64,000 bases of DNA from Cryptomeria japonica (taxonomy: Eukaryota; Streptophyta; Pinopsida; Cupressales; Cupressaceae), in NCBI RefSeq assembly GCF_030272615.1, contig NC_081406.1, forward strand, positions 218,930,997 through 218,994,996. Reading direction: 5' to 3'. A model generated the notes under the pieces. That model had not been told where the DNA came from. It saw only the letters and a program-made list of their open reading frames with translations, and made no database searches. This document shows, piece after piece, positions 48,074 to 60,415 of this stretch (positions are counted from its first letter, which is position 1; each line of letters starts with the position of its first letter). The position numbers were made by a program, and so were the translations under genes.

Positions 48074-49410
48074 CCTAATGTTGGAAACAAGAAAGAAGGA
48101 AAACTGAGAGGGTGGGGGGTGGGTGAATCAATTTTCACCGGATTTGACAATTTAAGCACAATCTCAGATCTGAACAACTGCAACAAGCAGAAATATGAAA
48201 TCAATAACAACAACACACATAACACCACATGGAAAACTTGGTCAAGGGAAAAACCATGGTGGGAACCTACCAACAATGAGATGATACTCTGCAGTAGTAT
48301 GTGTAAATATTATAATGGGGAATGCACATGCAATCAGGAACACTTCCTAAAGCTCACTGCTCAAAATATAATGACCCAAAAGGCTACAACCCTCAGGGAA
48401 GTTTACTACCTTACAAAGATATTGGGACTATAGTTTGACAAAGATGAACTACAAAGATAACATATGTTAATGCTTGATGATAGTTCTAGTTAAGCTCATA
48501 TGTTTGCCTTACAAAACTCTCTACTCAATACACTACACCAAAAGATAAATTTACTTGTTTGCACATAAAACACTCTCTCACAATGTAGGCACAATTCTCA
48601 TACATCTTGATCCACAAATATACCACCTGTTTATACAAATCATTAACTTTGAATTCAAGGTTGGCCAAACCCTCAAGACATAAATACAAAATTACATCAT
48701 ACGTTACATAAATATACCACTGGACTAATACAATTTCATAGACAACATAGCGTGGACCAAAATCAACTTCTCAAATGTGCACCATCACTGAAAATCTTGC
48801 CAAGATCAACCGCAACATATTACACCGTAAAAATATTGCATAACACGAAGAATATCACCAAACCCATAAGATATTCAAGAATGCTCACCATGATCAATGT
48901 AGAGCACCACAACAAATAGGACAAGATTAGGAAACACCAACAAGAATGTTAGAACCATCCACAATAGTTGCACCAACACCACTTAATAAAATCTTCATTG
49001 ATCAACACATTAACACTCAAGAACACTTATCAATAGCAACCCAGACAAGAAAGATAGCTTGCAGAGCATCAAATCATGAACCATCTGAAATGAAGATACA
49101 CATGAACATCCCAAACACTCTCCCAAATATGCAACACAAGATATGATCATACCGGAGCACAATGGATCAAACATCAGAACACAATAATACTCAACACTGA
49201 AAACAAGTCTCCATACCAGAATTCTAAACTTGATCAAATCATCACATAGCATCATGAAATAAATAGAGAATAAGTATCTCTAGTTGATTCAACATAAACA
49301 AATAAACCAACCAGATTAGCTCATTGCAATCACTAGATCACCAAAACATAGGAATATGTTGATATCAATGACAACAACATATCCTACTAGCAACAATATC
49401 CAACATCTAA
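48074..49410 (-). mobile_element. solo LTR (copia-type) inserted in gag of Y
   Basis: The LTR itself is 48079-49405 (1327 bp), TGTTGG to CCAACA on the minus strand, a perfect 6-bp terminal inverted repeat. Flanks CCTAA (48074-48078) and TCTAA (49406-49410) differ at one base. Near its 3-prime end is GATTCACCCACCCCCCACC on the minus strand, similar to the C-run of the other copia LTRs. The start carries TTGTCATTGATATCAACA, related to the start of the LTR at 58846. It has no internal region. Open frames inside (48119-48433, 48946-49255) have no family features. Confidence 0.75.
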
Positions 49411-51115
49411 TAAATATTAAGCTTATCATTGGAATTATTGGTCTTAGCAACTACCACTTCAACATCACCTTTATCAATAAGGTCATGCATGCAGTTCTTG
49501 AGTTTCATACACTTTCGTGTATCATGGCCTTGGATGTGATGGTATTAACAATATTAATTCTCATTATACCACCAAGGTTTTAGTTGAGTAGCTTCATATG
49601 GCCGAGTCATGGGAGAGATGATGATGCTATCCTTGACAAGCTTCTAGAAGACAACCTCAATAGGTTCAGCGAGTGGAGTGTATTCATATTTAGGTTGATT
49701 GTTGGGACAAGATGATCTATCTGGAATACAAATTTTGTTACGGGGATTGGATTGGTTCTGTGAATCAGATTGGTTGTTGGATTGGTTATCTATGGTGGTA
49801 GGCTTGGTCAGGATAGTCATTGTTTGGACACATTTGGCATTAGTGGCTCCATTATTGATAACATTCTTGTTCTTGGACCAAAAAATAGACTTATTTTTGG
49901 ATGAGGAAGACCTTTGGGAATCTTTTTGATAAGGATTTAGGACACCCTACTTTAGGAGGACTCACTCTAAGGCTCAAAGGTCTCAAGACATTGATAACTC
50001 AAAGGACAAGGCATTTTGGGGACAAGATTGCATTGAAACAACTCAATTTGATAGGATTTAGGCATGTCCCATGACAACTTCCTAATAAGATGTCACCATC
50101 TTTGCAAAAAGTTGGCAAAGGTTGAGCTCCAATCCTCTACTTTGTGTTACACAGGTCTATCATGGATGTGTCATTCTCAATGTTGTATTTATAGTGTGAC
50201 ACAAATTTCTTAACCAAGTCAAGGAATGAATTAATTTAACCATGTGGAAAGGCTAATAAACAAGCAAGGGAAGGTCCACTAAGACTCTTATAGAAAAGTC
50301 ATCATAGGTAGACATCATTGTAGGAGACCTCTTGACATGCTATGTAAAATTTTTGCACATGTCCCCTAGGGTCACCTTTGCCTTTGTACTTGTCAAATTT
50401 AGGCATTTCAAAATCTAGAGGGTATGGAGCCATCAAGATGGAGAGGTCATAAAGACATGCAAATATTTCCTCAAAGGTGTATGACTTCTTATGAGTCCCA
50501 TGCTTGAGGTTTTTAATAAGATCCTTCATGTCCTAGATTTCCCTCATAAGGTCAAGTTCTTGATTTTGATCATTAGGGATATATTGACCTAAGTTAGATC
50601 CTGGGATATGTGCAAACATATCTGGTATACCAGCACTGATATATTGATAAGAGAAAATGGGAACTTGAGAAGTGATTGGAGGGTGCAAAGAGGCAATGGC
50701 ACTAATGGGGGAAGGCTAGCATTGATGTGATTGGTGGAATTGTGGAGAGGTGTAGATGATCTAGGTGATCAAGAGATGGGTAGATTGGAAGTGCTAGAAG
50801 GTGCAGAAGTAGTAGCTTGTGGATTAATGATGGTGTTGAGAAGAGGTTGATTAGAAAAGTCACTTTCTATAGGAGTTTTAATGATGGACCTATCAAAATC
50901 AGAAGGTAATCAAGCTTCTTGTTTGATAAGCTCAGTTGAGAAAGAGATAGGAGCTATTTTGATGAGTTTGTCGATCATTTCCTAGTTGTATGGGTCACCA
51001 GAAAGGTCTTCAAGCATGGAGAATGTTCAGGTTGGTCAACATGATCTTCCTCTAGTTGAGCATAATGATCAACATAGAGGTTGGGATTGGGTAACTCACT
51101 ACTTTCAGTAGCCAT
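49406..51115 (-). pseudogene. element Y gag
   Basis: A likely start is 51115 (MATESSELPNPNLYVDHYAQ), giving an acidic Ser/Pro-rich N-terminus. The open part 50529-50302 contains LDFEMPKFDKYKGKGDPRGH then VQKFYIACQEVSYND, the retrotransposon gag core (PF03732-like) as in Tat elements. The following decayed text includes FVSHYKYNIENDTSM. Near 49530-49440 comes HIQGHDTRKCMKLKNCMHDL then IDKGDVEV, the gag C-terminus with a degenerate zinc-finger region. It is interrupted by the solo LTR at 49405 and then by the copia block at about 48065. Pol resumes at 14090. Confidence 0.8.
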
Positions 51116-53847
51116 CTTTGCTTTTTAAGAGTGAGTCAAGACCACACATGGGTAACCTTAAGATGATGAGAACATAATAACGATTTGAAATTGGTTGGAT
51201 AGACTTGAGCAAGAAAGTGATGAAATGATGCAAGATGAAAGTGAGGACAAGGACTTAGCGAGATTGGATTGGGGATTGATATAGAATGATTGGATTTGAT
51301 GGTCCTTGGATTAGGACAATATTGGGTTAGATCAAGATGGCCCCTTGGTCTTTGGATTAGGATTAGGTGGGGTGTAGGGATTGATGATACAGGCCACAAA
51401 GAGAAGTAGCAACCAAGCTAAGATAAATTAAGATCTTTGGATTAAGATTTGATTTGATTTAGTCTTCTCCTACTTGGGATAGGCTAAGTTCCCAAATAAA
51501 ATTATACAAAAGGATTAGGGTTTTGGTTAACCCAAATGATTAGGACTAATTAAGTAAGGTACTTGAGATAGGTACTTTCTCAAGGGCCACACTAATTAGG
51601 GAGAAATCAAATGATAAAGATCTAAATTAGACTTTGAAAATTGTTGATCATGGTTTGAGATTAAGGATTAATTATTAAATTTTGGATTAAAAGATTGGTT
51701 TGATTTGGTGTGCTAAGTCCTTAAGGATAGGAGAAAAATGATTGTAGAAGAATTGATAGATGATGAGAGAAAGAGAAAGGTGGAGGTTACTTGAAATGGA
51801 TGTGAGACTTAGTATGTGATCTTTGGTTGAGGAAGGAGAGACAATAAAATGCAGCCACTCCTATTGATTGATTGGGATAATCCTAACTTCTGATTAAAAG
51901 TGCAGGTTCTCAATGGTTCTTGGTAAAATTCATTGTTGAAACTACGAAGATAATAATGGAAATGATTCAAGAAGGTTCAGTGTTTCAACAATAGTTTTCA
52001 CTTTTTGTATAAGAAGATCTGACGCTTTAGGTTTTCTTGAGACTAGGTTTCTTTTTCTTCACTTGGTGATATACTGACTTTTTAGGATGCTTGAAAGACT
52101 TTTGGTTATGGTACATTGATGAAAAGTGATTGGAAACTTAGTTCAAGTGGAGATGGTGAAACAAAGGTGTAGATGATAGTTCTCAGGCATAGATAGTGAT
52201 TCTAAGGAAAGTGTAGATGGTGAAATAGAGGTGGAGATGGAAAAAATTAGGCAAAGATGGTGATATGCAATCTGATAGTGGCAAAGAAAATTTTGATTAA
52301 TTTGGTCAAATTTGGAAATGCTAGACTTATTTGTCTTGGAAAGAGATGTCAAACATGAATACACATTGGCCAAGGTAACACTTGAAACAAGCATGATATG
52401 GAGGGCCTAGATTAGCCCGATTTTACAAAATTCACTGGTATGAACAATTGAAAACACATGAAAGCATGCACTACCTAGGTTGGAAAGGGGACTTTAATTG
52501 TTTAGTCCCCACTTGGATTTCTTCATATACAAAAAAAAAGTAGATAGATAGAGGTTCGGTAGCATTGGATCCCCCTTGCACGACACACATATCTTGGGCA
52601 TACCAAAATCTCATACCTCAAAGATCCAGATGTCTTGTGAACTGAGGGACATCTATCTCTACTTTGAATAGTATGATGTGGGGCGACTTTAGAGGTATGA
52701 CCTCCTACACCAACAAGCAAATGGGATTTTGGCTACTATAGCAATAGGTGTTAGCCAACTTTCAAGGAAATACTGGTGGCTATACACGTGGCGGTTTTCT
52801 TAATTAAGAGGCCTCGCAACCCTCAGAATGAGGGTTTATCGCATTAGAAGGATACTAGAGGAGACATTCGTTGGTATAACACATTGACACTAGGTGAGAA
52901 TGAATTTTGTCACTCTCAAAAATATATTTATATAGTAGACCAAAAGAGTACCACTTGGGTCATTCCCTCTCACCCGACTTAAAGCTTCTCAGGAGGTAGG
53001 CCCTCTAAGGGTTCTAAACTATGAAAACAAAGGGGACAGGTCTGGTTTTTTAGTCACCCAAGATTTCGCAAGGGGAGAGCATATACCTACCATCCTACTC
53101 AAACACAACAAACAAATTATTTTCTAATTACTAAATGCGTAAAGGAAATCCTAACATACACTTAGTAATGAAAATAGATCTTTGACATTCGAACTTGTAG
53201 CAAAATTAGTATGTGGATTTTTAATCTTTGCCAAATGAGAAAGGGATAAAAAACCATAAAATGATTAGCAAAACCTTATATAAAAAATAACCAATGTGCA
53301 AACTACAAAGGGCAGGCGCAGACATCAAAATGTTTGTGCATACGACAAAACATAGATGTTAGTGCAAATGCATAGATGTTGATTTGGCTATAGAGAAAAA
53401 ATAGTTAGTTCTCAAAATAAAATCTTACTACAATTTTTAGGAAAAAACAAAGACCTACAAGTTAACACAAACCAAAAGCTAAAGATTTCAAATATTTTTG
53501 TGATTTTTAATAATGTTTTGTGATTTTTTTATTGTATTTTGCTAAAAAACTAGAAACTTGCATAGAAAAAATGGTTGAGTGGAGACGTCAATTCGTTTGT
53601 GCATAGATGGCGAAACAATGATGAAGACGTCATTTTATAAGTGTAGATGACAAAACTAAGAAATTGCAAAAACAATTGTTAAATTAAAAAACAATAGGGT
53701 AGAGATGTCAATTCTATAGCGCAAATGTCGAAGAGAAGTTGCAGATGTCAATGGGAGGCAAAGATATCGATCCTAGACTTGTATGAACTTCCACAAGAAA
53801 CTCACAAAAATATTCAATTTAAGGGACTCCCACCGAACATGCCAAAA
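51116..53847 (-). other. Y leader region with candidate primer-binding site
   Basis: No gene was recognised in 2.7 kb. The block near 52955-53035 is a diverged counterpart of the X leader (GGGTGAGAGGGAATGACCC on the minus strand). Directly before the LTR, the minus strand reads TTTTGGCATGTTCGGTGGG; TGGC followed by GTT and GGGG-like bases resembles the tRNA-Asp-type site of other Tat elements but is too diverged to assign. Confidence 0.5.
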
Positions 53848-55045
53848 TGAAGGATGAGGAAATCTGGGTGATCAAAACCACATGAATGCAATGTTAAATA
53901 AGAAAACAAAAGCATAAAATTATACAAAGTAATTTTTTTTCAACTTTGTTCTTCACCTCCTCTAATTAAGCAGGAAGTGGAATGCACCCTTATTGTCGAC
54001 TCGATTTGCTCATTTGGATGAGGGATGTGGATTTCTCTCCACTACACAACAAATGAGAGGATTTGGATAGTGTGAGTGATGGATTATCTTATATGAAGCA
54101 ATGTTTGGGCATGATGTAGGTGAAATGGACGATTTTGTTGCTCAAAGGGATATCATAACAATGTGCAAAAGATGAATATGATTGTGATGGGTGGAGACCC
54201 CAGTTTATAGATCAGAGGGGCCCAAAATGGATGGCCAAGATAAAAGATGAATGGAGGGCTAGGATTGAAAGTTACTAGGAGAGGATTTGAGAGGACAAGT
54301 GGGAGATCCAAGAGATTTTCCATAAAGGAATTTCTTGTCTCCACATTTCTCAAGTATATGGGGAAGAGTTCCCCAAATACCTTGGGAAGGGAGGAAAGAA
54401 ATTTAAAATTCTTTGGGAGAGGAAAAGGGGAATTAAAAATTCCCAATAAAGAAGGAGCATGGGGAGGATAAAGGATAAAATGAATTAAAAATTCCTTGGG
54501 AAGAGGGGGCATGGGAAGATGCAAGGGATTTGACATTCCTTGAATGGACCAAAAGTGGGTGGCATTTAAGGTTGGAGGATGATATTTGAAAGACATTTAT
54601 GGCAAAGAGTTGACCCATCCCTCATCAAGGTGATTAGGGATGTGCAAATGATTAAGATGAGTGATTAGGTGGGTTCATGAAGGATTAGAGTCCAAGTGGG
54701 CAAGCTACAATTAAATTAGAGGAAATGATAATCATGATTAAGCTACAATTAATTAGGCCAGATGATGGGGATTAGAAGGGCGATTTGTAGGAATCAGGGG
54801 ATTAGTTAATTAAGTGCAATTAATTATCTAATTAGGATTTAGAAGAAATATTGACTAAGGTTAGAAATTGAAATAGTTTTAGACGAATTGGATATAATTA
54901 ATTATAAGGTTAAAGTTATAAAACTAATTAAAATATAATTTAATTAATTTAAAGAAGAAGGAGGACTAACATAATTAATATAATTAATTATGCGAAAAAA
55001 TTTAAATTAATTAAATATTAATTTAATTAATTTTAGGTGTCTACA
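53848..55045 (-). repeat. 5-prime LTR of element Y
   Basis: 1198 bp, collinear with 4147-5361. The minus-strand start TGTAGACACC lies at the right end, next to target duplication CAATT and the LINE. The end at 53848 reads CTTCA on the minus strand. Confidence 0.85.
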
Positions 55046-57225
55046 CAATTACCCTATTTAATGTATCATACAATATCTTACCTAAGATTATAGCTACAAG
55101 ACCGATTAGTATCCTCCCCAAGATCATTAACAACACTCAGAATGGTTCTATAAAGGGAAGGTATATCCTAGAAAACTTGATTACTAGTTGGGAGGCTATG
55201 GAATGGGCCATATACTCTAAATAAAACCCAACAATGTTTTTATTGGATTTTGAAAAGGCCTATGATAGTCTTCAATGGGTATTCTAGAGAATGACCCTAA
55301 AAGGTTTTGATTTTCTTGAATCCTTTTGTGACACAATTAGCACTCTTCTATGTAATTTTGTTTCCCAAGTAGATATGAATGGTGCTCCATTTGAGGTACT
55401 TACTTTGGAGAGATAAATCAGGCAATGTTTCCCTTAGCCCTAAATCTCTTTATAACTGCCTTAGATGCCATGCATTATGTATTGAGGAATTCTCATACTA
55501 ACCCCGAGATTAGGGGTGTATTAATTATTGACAATAAAAAATTGCTAAATATTCAATTTTTTGATGGCGTGACAATCTTTGTTGATCTCGATGAGAAATG
55601 TCTGATAAATCGATCTATAAAATTGATTATTTTTGTGAAGCCTCAAGTGTTAGGGTCTTAAATGTTAAAGCCATTATGCTTGGGTTTACTGATAAGCTCC
55701 CTGAGTGGTTCCAAAAGCAGTTTAGGTAGTTAGGGATCCCCTTTGCAATCAGCCCCAATCTAAAAGACATGTGGATTTAAACATAGATTGACAAGAAACT
55801 AGATGGGTGGAATAAGAAATTCCTATCCCTAGGTGGTGTAATATAAGTTTGTCAAAAAATATTATCTTCATATAGCCTATATTATGCATCTATTTGTCTT
55901 TTCAACAACTACCAAGTTAATTAAAACCACAAAAAATAAGTATTTCCTATGGTCAAATGGGGAAAGACGAAAGAAAAAAAACACCCATTCAAATGGGATT
56001 GGTGTTGTATGGATAAAAATCAAGCGGATTTGGGTCTAAAAGGCCTAAAAATGCATGATATTACTTTAGTAGTTAAATGGTTTATTAGAGAACTAGATGA
56101 TGATGAGCCATGAATAGTGTTAGTGAGAAACAATATTCATCTTACTATACCCAAGAAAGAAAAAACATTGAAATATCTGGCCTTTTATGATCTTCTCACT
56201 AGTAAGTATCTAGTAACTCCTGTGGGGTCTATATTGTTTAGAAGCTTATGGAAATCTTGGGAAATGGTCAAAGAAAAAGTGAAGGATTATCAAGATATCA
56301 ATAGTAACAATAGCCATATCCTAGCTCATAGATCTATTTGGTGGAATCTAGAACATAGGGGTAGGCCAATGCAGTTTTGTAGGGATGCTTAAAGTAGAAG
56401 TGGTGTCAAAAAGACATTAAGTGTTTTGAAAGTATTTTTTATAATGGGCAGCTTAAGGACTAGGTCTCGTTAAGCTACAAGTATGCATTATCCCCTTATA
56501 ACTAGAAAATTTACTCCATATTAAGGGAAGATTGTAAGGGAATTCACTTGCCTATTATTAATCTACAAGTATGCATTATCCCCTTCTAATGGGGTAAAAG
56601 GACACTTACTTTGTCATCCAAAAAAGTCAAATTTTTTTAGTGCCACCATGTAGGTTATATTGATAATGGAGATATCACAAGATAAGTTTATGAAGCTATT
56701 AGCAAATAGAATAGTAACAGTCAATATATAGGAGGTGAGGTATGGACACACTCTTCCCTACAATGAAATTAAGAACACATCATTTTACAAAGGGTTGATG
56801 GAGTTTAAAAAAAAAAATACCAATCCTAATTCAAGATTCAAGGTTATACATCAATCTTGGTGATGAATTTATCATTGAAGGCAAATACAATGAAGATATT
56901 TCAACTGTATCACCTCAATTTGGGTGGAGGGATTGTGATACCTTCAATGAGAGAAAGAATTCTTGAGTTACCAACTAGTTTTAACTGTATTGTATTTCAT
57001 GTGACACGTTTGGTTATGACATTATGAGGATATATAGATAGTTGAGTCTGATGTTAAAGTTTGTAGCATTGTATTTGCTACCTTTTATTTATATATAGCG
57101 GCTTGTATTAGAGATATTATAGATTCTAAGTATTTGTGATGAATATTGGAGGTTGATGACCTCTTGAACTAAAGTTGTGTTTTTGTATGTAACACACATT
57201 TACACTATATTTAATACAAAAAAAT
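55046..57225 (+). pseudogene. L1-type LINE, 3-prime half: reverse transcriptase core and C-terminus
   Basis: Continues from 4146. The sequence reads TLFNVSYNILPKIIATRPIS, ILENLITSWEAMEWA, LDFEKAYDSLQWVF (RT motif A), MNGAPFEVLTLER and FPLALNLFITALDAM (motif B region). At the catalytic site the expected F-A-D-D reads FFDG (55557-55568), so the second Asp is lost. The C-terminal part follows: KKLDGWNKKFLSLGG, WDWCCMDKNQADLGLKGLK and the open frame 56117-56392 (LVRNNIHLTIPKKEKTLKYL). The last coding traces fade near 56650. A short A-run at 57219-57225 may be the end of the element; no target duplication was confirmed. Confidence 0.85.
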
Positions 57226-58845
57226 AAGTCAAATATCTCAACTTTAATTTAGTTCCTATCAATTGATTATCTTAGATGCTATCAAATCTATACTAATATC
57301 CCTTAAACAATATTGTATAGTAGCATTTAAAACTTTAAAAAGTTGATTTTTTTCTTTAGTTGTCTTTTAATTTCAAATGACATTTTGTTTTATTTATATG
57401 TTCAAATAGTCATAGAGATTCATAGAACTATTTATTTAATTATGATATTGTTGCATGAGTCTATAACATGTAACACATAACAATGAAAATTGTTGGTGTG
57501 CATGGGGTGTTTTATTTAAATGGTTAATCAAAACAGTCCTATTCAATTTCGAGCAATTGGCTCAAATGGATGACATCACAATAGGGGAGGATATTGGAAT
57601 AGATTAATCAACAATCATACAAATGACTCTTCCTAGTCCTTTTGGCTAGTCATTACTTATGACTATGGAAGCATGAGCAACTATTTAAATTGCAAGAAAA
57701 GAAGTGGAGAAAAAAGAAAGAGAAAATACAACACAATAAAAAAAAACCCTCTAAGAATTTTATTTTCATAATTATGTTCAACCATATGACATGGAATTGA
57801 CTTTTCTACATGTGGGGGATTTATAAATATGAGCATCATCATCCCTCATTACAAATCAAAATAATAGAGGACAAAATATATACTAGTATAGGGAAATGGA
57901 AAAATTAGTTTCATTAAGCCTTAAGGAAGAGTTAGATAACCTAGACAAGATATTGGATAATTGGTTTGCTTGATTGTTGATAGGATATAAATTTAATGAA
58001 AAATCTTGGCAACTACCTAGTCTAAAATTTTATCATGTTTTTCACAAATGACAAGAATTGTAGGGAAGGATGCTCCAAGGTTCATTGGAGGTAGGTGGCA
58101 TGACTTATCAAATGAATCAAAACAAAGAGCACCACACTCCTTATATAACTATCATGTAGAAATTCAATAAACACATAAATACATTTAGATAGAAGTAGCA
58201 TATGAAGCACTTTGAATACATTTAATGTTCCAACCATCATTGTTGTGATAGTCAATTCCACATTGGCAAGGAACGATACCTTATAATGAGAGATCATAAT
58301 ATGCCAAATAGAATAGATTGGAAAGGATTAAGGGAAACCATTTGAATCAACAAAATCAACATATTGGTATAACAACTCTAGGGGACTTTAGGGAGCTAGC
58401 TTCTATGCAAAATCATATGCTACCTCCTTCTTGAGGGAAAACATGAAATTGAGCTAGGAGACTGATGGGATCTCAAATTGTCCTTTAGTTATTACTTCTT
58501 GTTCTATTATTTTTTAATATTTACCATTTTTTTTAGACATTTCTATAATAATTTCTAAAAATTATGTTAAAATGTGAACCTCTAAATGTAATTAGTCATG
58601 CTTTGATAAATTCTTACATGTGTACATGGTTATTAACTAAATTGTGATGGAATGGTATGATAAATTGTGACAAATAGGTGTTTTGTGATAATACTGACTC
58701 TATACAAGAAGGGAGAGAAGATGAGATTTCCATGAGTATTACGTGAATCCTTTCAATTGAAGCATATACAAAAAATAATGGGAATAAGTACATGTAGTCA
58801 AGAGAAGTTGTTGGCAATATTGCATTATAATAGACAATGAAAGAT
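57226..58845. other. AT-rich stretch without recognised features
   Basis: Only short open frames on the minus strand (58082-58297, 58614-58859), rich in Leu, Ile and Ser, without motifs. No similarity to other parts of the window was noticed. Confidence 0.5.
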
Positions 58846-60351
58846 TGTTGGCATTTCAATAAGGATATTGAGAAGGTTGTTGATGATTATGGATATAATT
58901 GATTAAGGATGTTTACTATCTTGATATTATTATTTTGTCATTGATGTCAAGAAATTGATTTTCTAATTTAGTATGATGTGGCCATATCTTGAGAAGGATG
59001 ATTTGAAGAATATAAAGATGTCGGTAAAAGACACAGAATGTTATGATGAATAAGGGGATGAATAAGGTATTCAATGGGCAACTATTACCAAGTCAGAAAA
59101 TGATGAGATCATGATGTTTAGATTGTTTTAACATCATACATATGTTGTAAATTGTAAGGATAATACTATACTATGTTACCAAGCAAAGAACCTAGTTGGT
59201 AAACCCTAAGGAATCTAGTCGGTAAACCCTAAGGTTATCACTATCAGTTAATGAAGGCAGAATGTCTACCGAGTGAAGTTTAGTATTTACCGAGTTGTAA
59301 CCGAGTTGTAACCGAGCTATAACAGAATACATTAAATGATTACAAGTGATATTTAATGAAGGAAGCTAATGAGATGGAACTGATTAAATGATTGGTATGC
59401 CATGCATGAAGTTTGTTAAGAATCAAAGGCAATGGAAAGTCGGCATGAAGATCTACAACGCAGATTGAACCACAATACCCTGGCACAAGTTCCAAAGAAA
59501 TGTGTGCAAGTTCCTAGGTGGGGTAAAACATTTTTAGATCAAAAGATGCATTGAACTTGGACAAGATTGAAGATCTGATGGCTATGATTGATCATGGGAA
59601 ATGTGATCAAGGAGATTAAGCAGTTACCTAATTGTTTATAAATAGGAAACCGTTTATAAACAATGCATGCGAGAAAATGTATGCACAGGGATGCTACATA
59701 GTGATTACCAAGCATAGAAGCTTGAAGACCTATTTGAATAACAGAGTATAGAAGCCCAGCAGATAGACAAGATTGGTTCTATGTCTAGATTGTATTGAAC
59801 AAATAAGAATCTTCTTTAGCATTTTAGATGTGAAGTTGTAGATAGATTTTTATTACTGTTATTTTGTGAAAGTGATAGAAAATCTCTTAACTAAGTGGAC
59901 TTAACAGTCTTATTTGTAAAACCCTCTAGCAAGGTGACATTCTGATTGAGTGTTTGAAATCCTTTAACAAGGTCACTTCTAACAAGGTGAAGATCCTAAC
60001 AGATCTAAGGGAAATCCCTTAACTGGGTCACATCTAGCAATGTGTTTGTAATCTTTAACAGGATTTGCTTTTAACCAATCATACTCTAGAAGAGTATATT
60101 TCTTAGTGGGTCCAAAATCCCATAGTGGTTTTTCCCTATTTGGGTTTCCACGTTAAATTTGGTGTTATGAGGTCTATGATGTTTATATGCTTTTGAGTTT
60201 GCATGTTTAGCAGTTTTGGTTATATTACTGAAATATATGTTACTGAGGTTGAATCTGATGTTTTTATGGAAGATTAAGTTTGTATGATTCACCCCCCCTC
60301 TCATCTTGTTGGCTATTGGATCTGTACTTATATTAAGTATCAGAACTATCA
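58846..60351 (+). repeat. 5-prime LTR of copia C
   Basis: The likely start is TGTTGGCATTTCAAT (58846) and the likely end CTATCA (60351), two bases before the primer-binding site. It contains TTTTGTCATTGATGTCAA (58933-58950), a motif shared in diverged form with the two solo copia LTRs; a 23-bp direct repeat around GGTAAACCCTAAGG (59192-59236); three 11-bp units of ACCGAGTTGTA type (59289-59321); a TATA box; and GATTCACCCCCCCTCTC near 60287. The start is less certain than the end because the second LTR is outside the window. Confidence 0.6.
59637..59645 (+). promoter_or_regulatory. TATA box in copia C LTR
   Basis: TATAAATAG, about 715 bp before the LTR end. A second TTTATAAAC follows at 59652, so the exact site of initiation is uncertain. 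Confidence 0.55.
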
Positions 60352-60353
60352 AT

Positions 60354-60366
60354 TGGTATTAGAGAT
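60354..60366 (+). other. degenerate primer-binding site of copia C
   Basis: TGGTATTAGAGAT matches 10 of 12 positions of the initiator tRNA-Met site TGGTATCAGAGC. One of the two changes is C to T. Confidence 0.6.
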
Positions 60367-60415
60367 TTGGACTCTAGAAGAAAAGTTTAAAGGCACTTGA
60401 GTTAAAGATCCAAAG

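Larger units (their letters stand above)
4147..55045 (-). mobile_element. Tat-lineage gypsy LTR retrotransposon Y (host of nested insertions)
   Basis: Two LTRs of about 1.2 kb in minus orientation (4147-5361 and 53848-55045) bracket internal sequence. Each starts TGTAGACACC on the minus strand. The left one is preceded by a polypurine tract, so it is the 3-prime LTR. The 5-bp target duplication CAATT is present at 4142-4146 and 55046-55050, splitting the LINE. Gag lies at 49406-51115, pol at 10480-14090, and an antisense mobile-domain ORF at 6250-8390. Everything between about 14092 and 48064 is later insertion, so Y itself is about 15.6 kb. The second RNase H domain after RT and the large size place it in the Tat lineage. 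Confidence 0.88.

Noticed and set aside
48119-49255. Open frames of 66-104 residues as genes
   Set aside because: They lie entirely inside the solo LTR 48079-49405 and read as low-complexity sequence.
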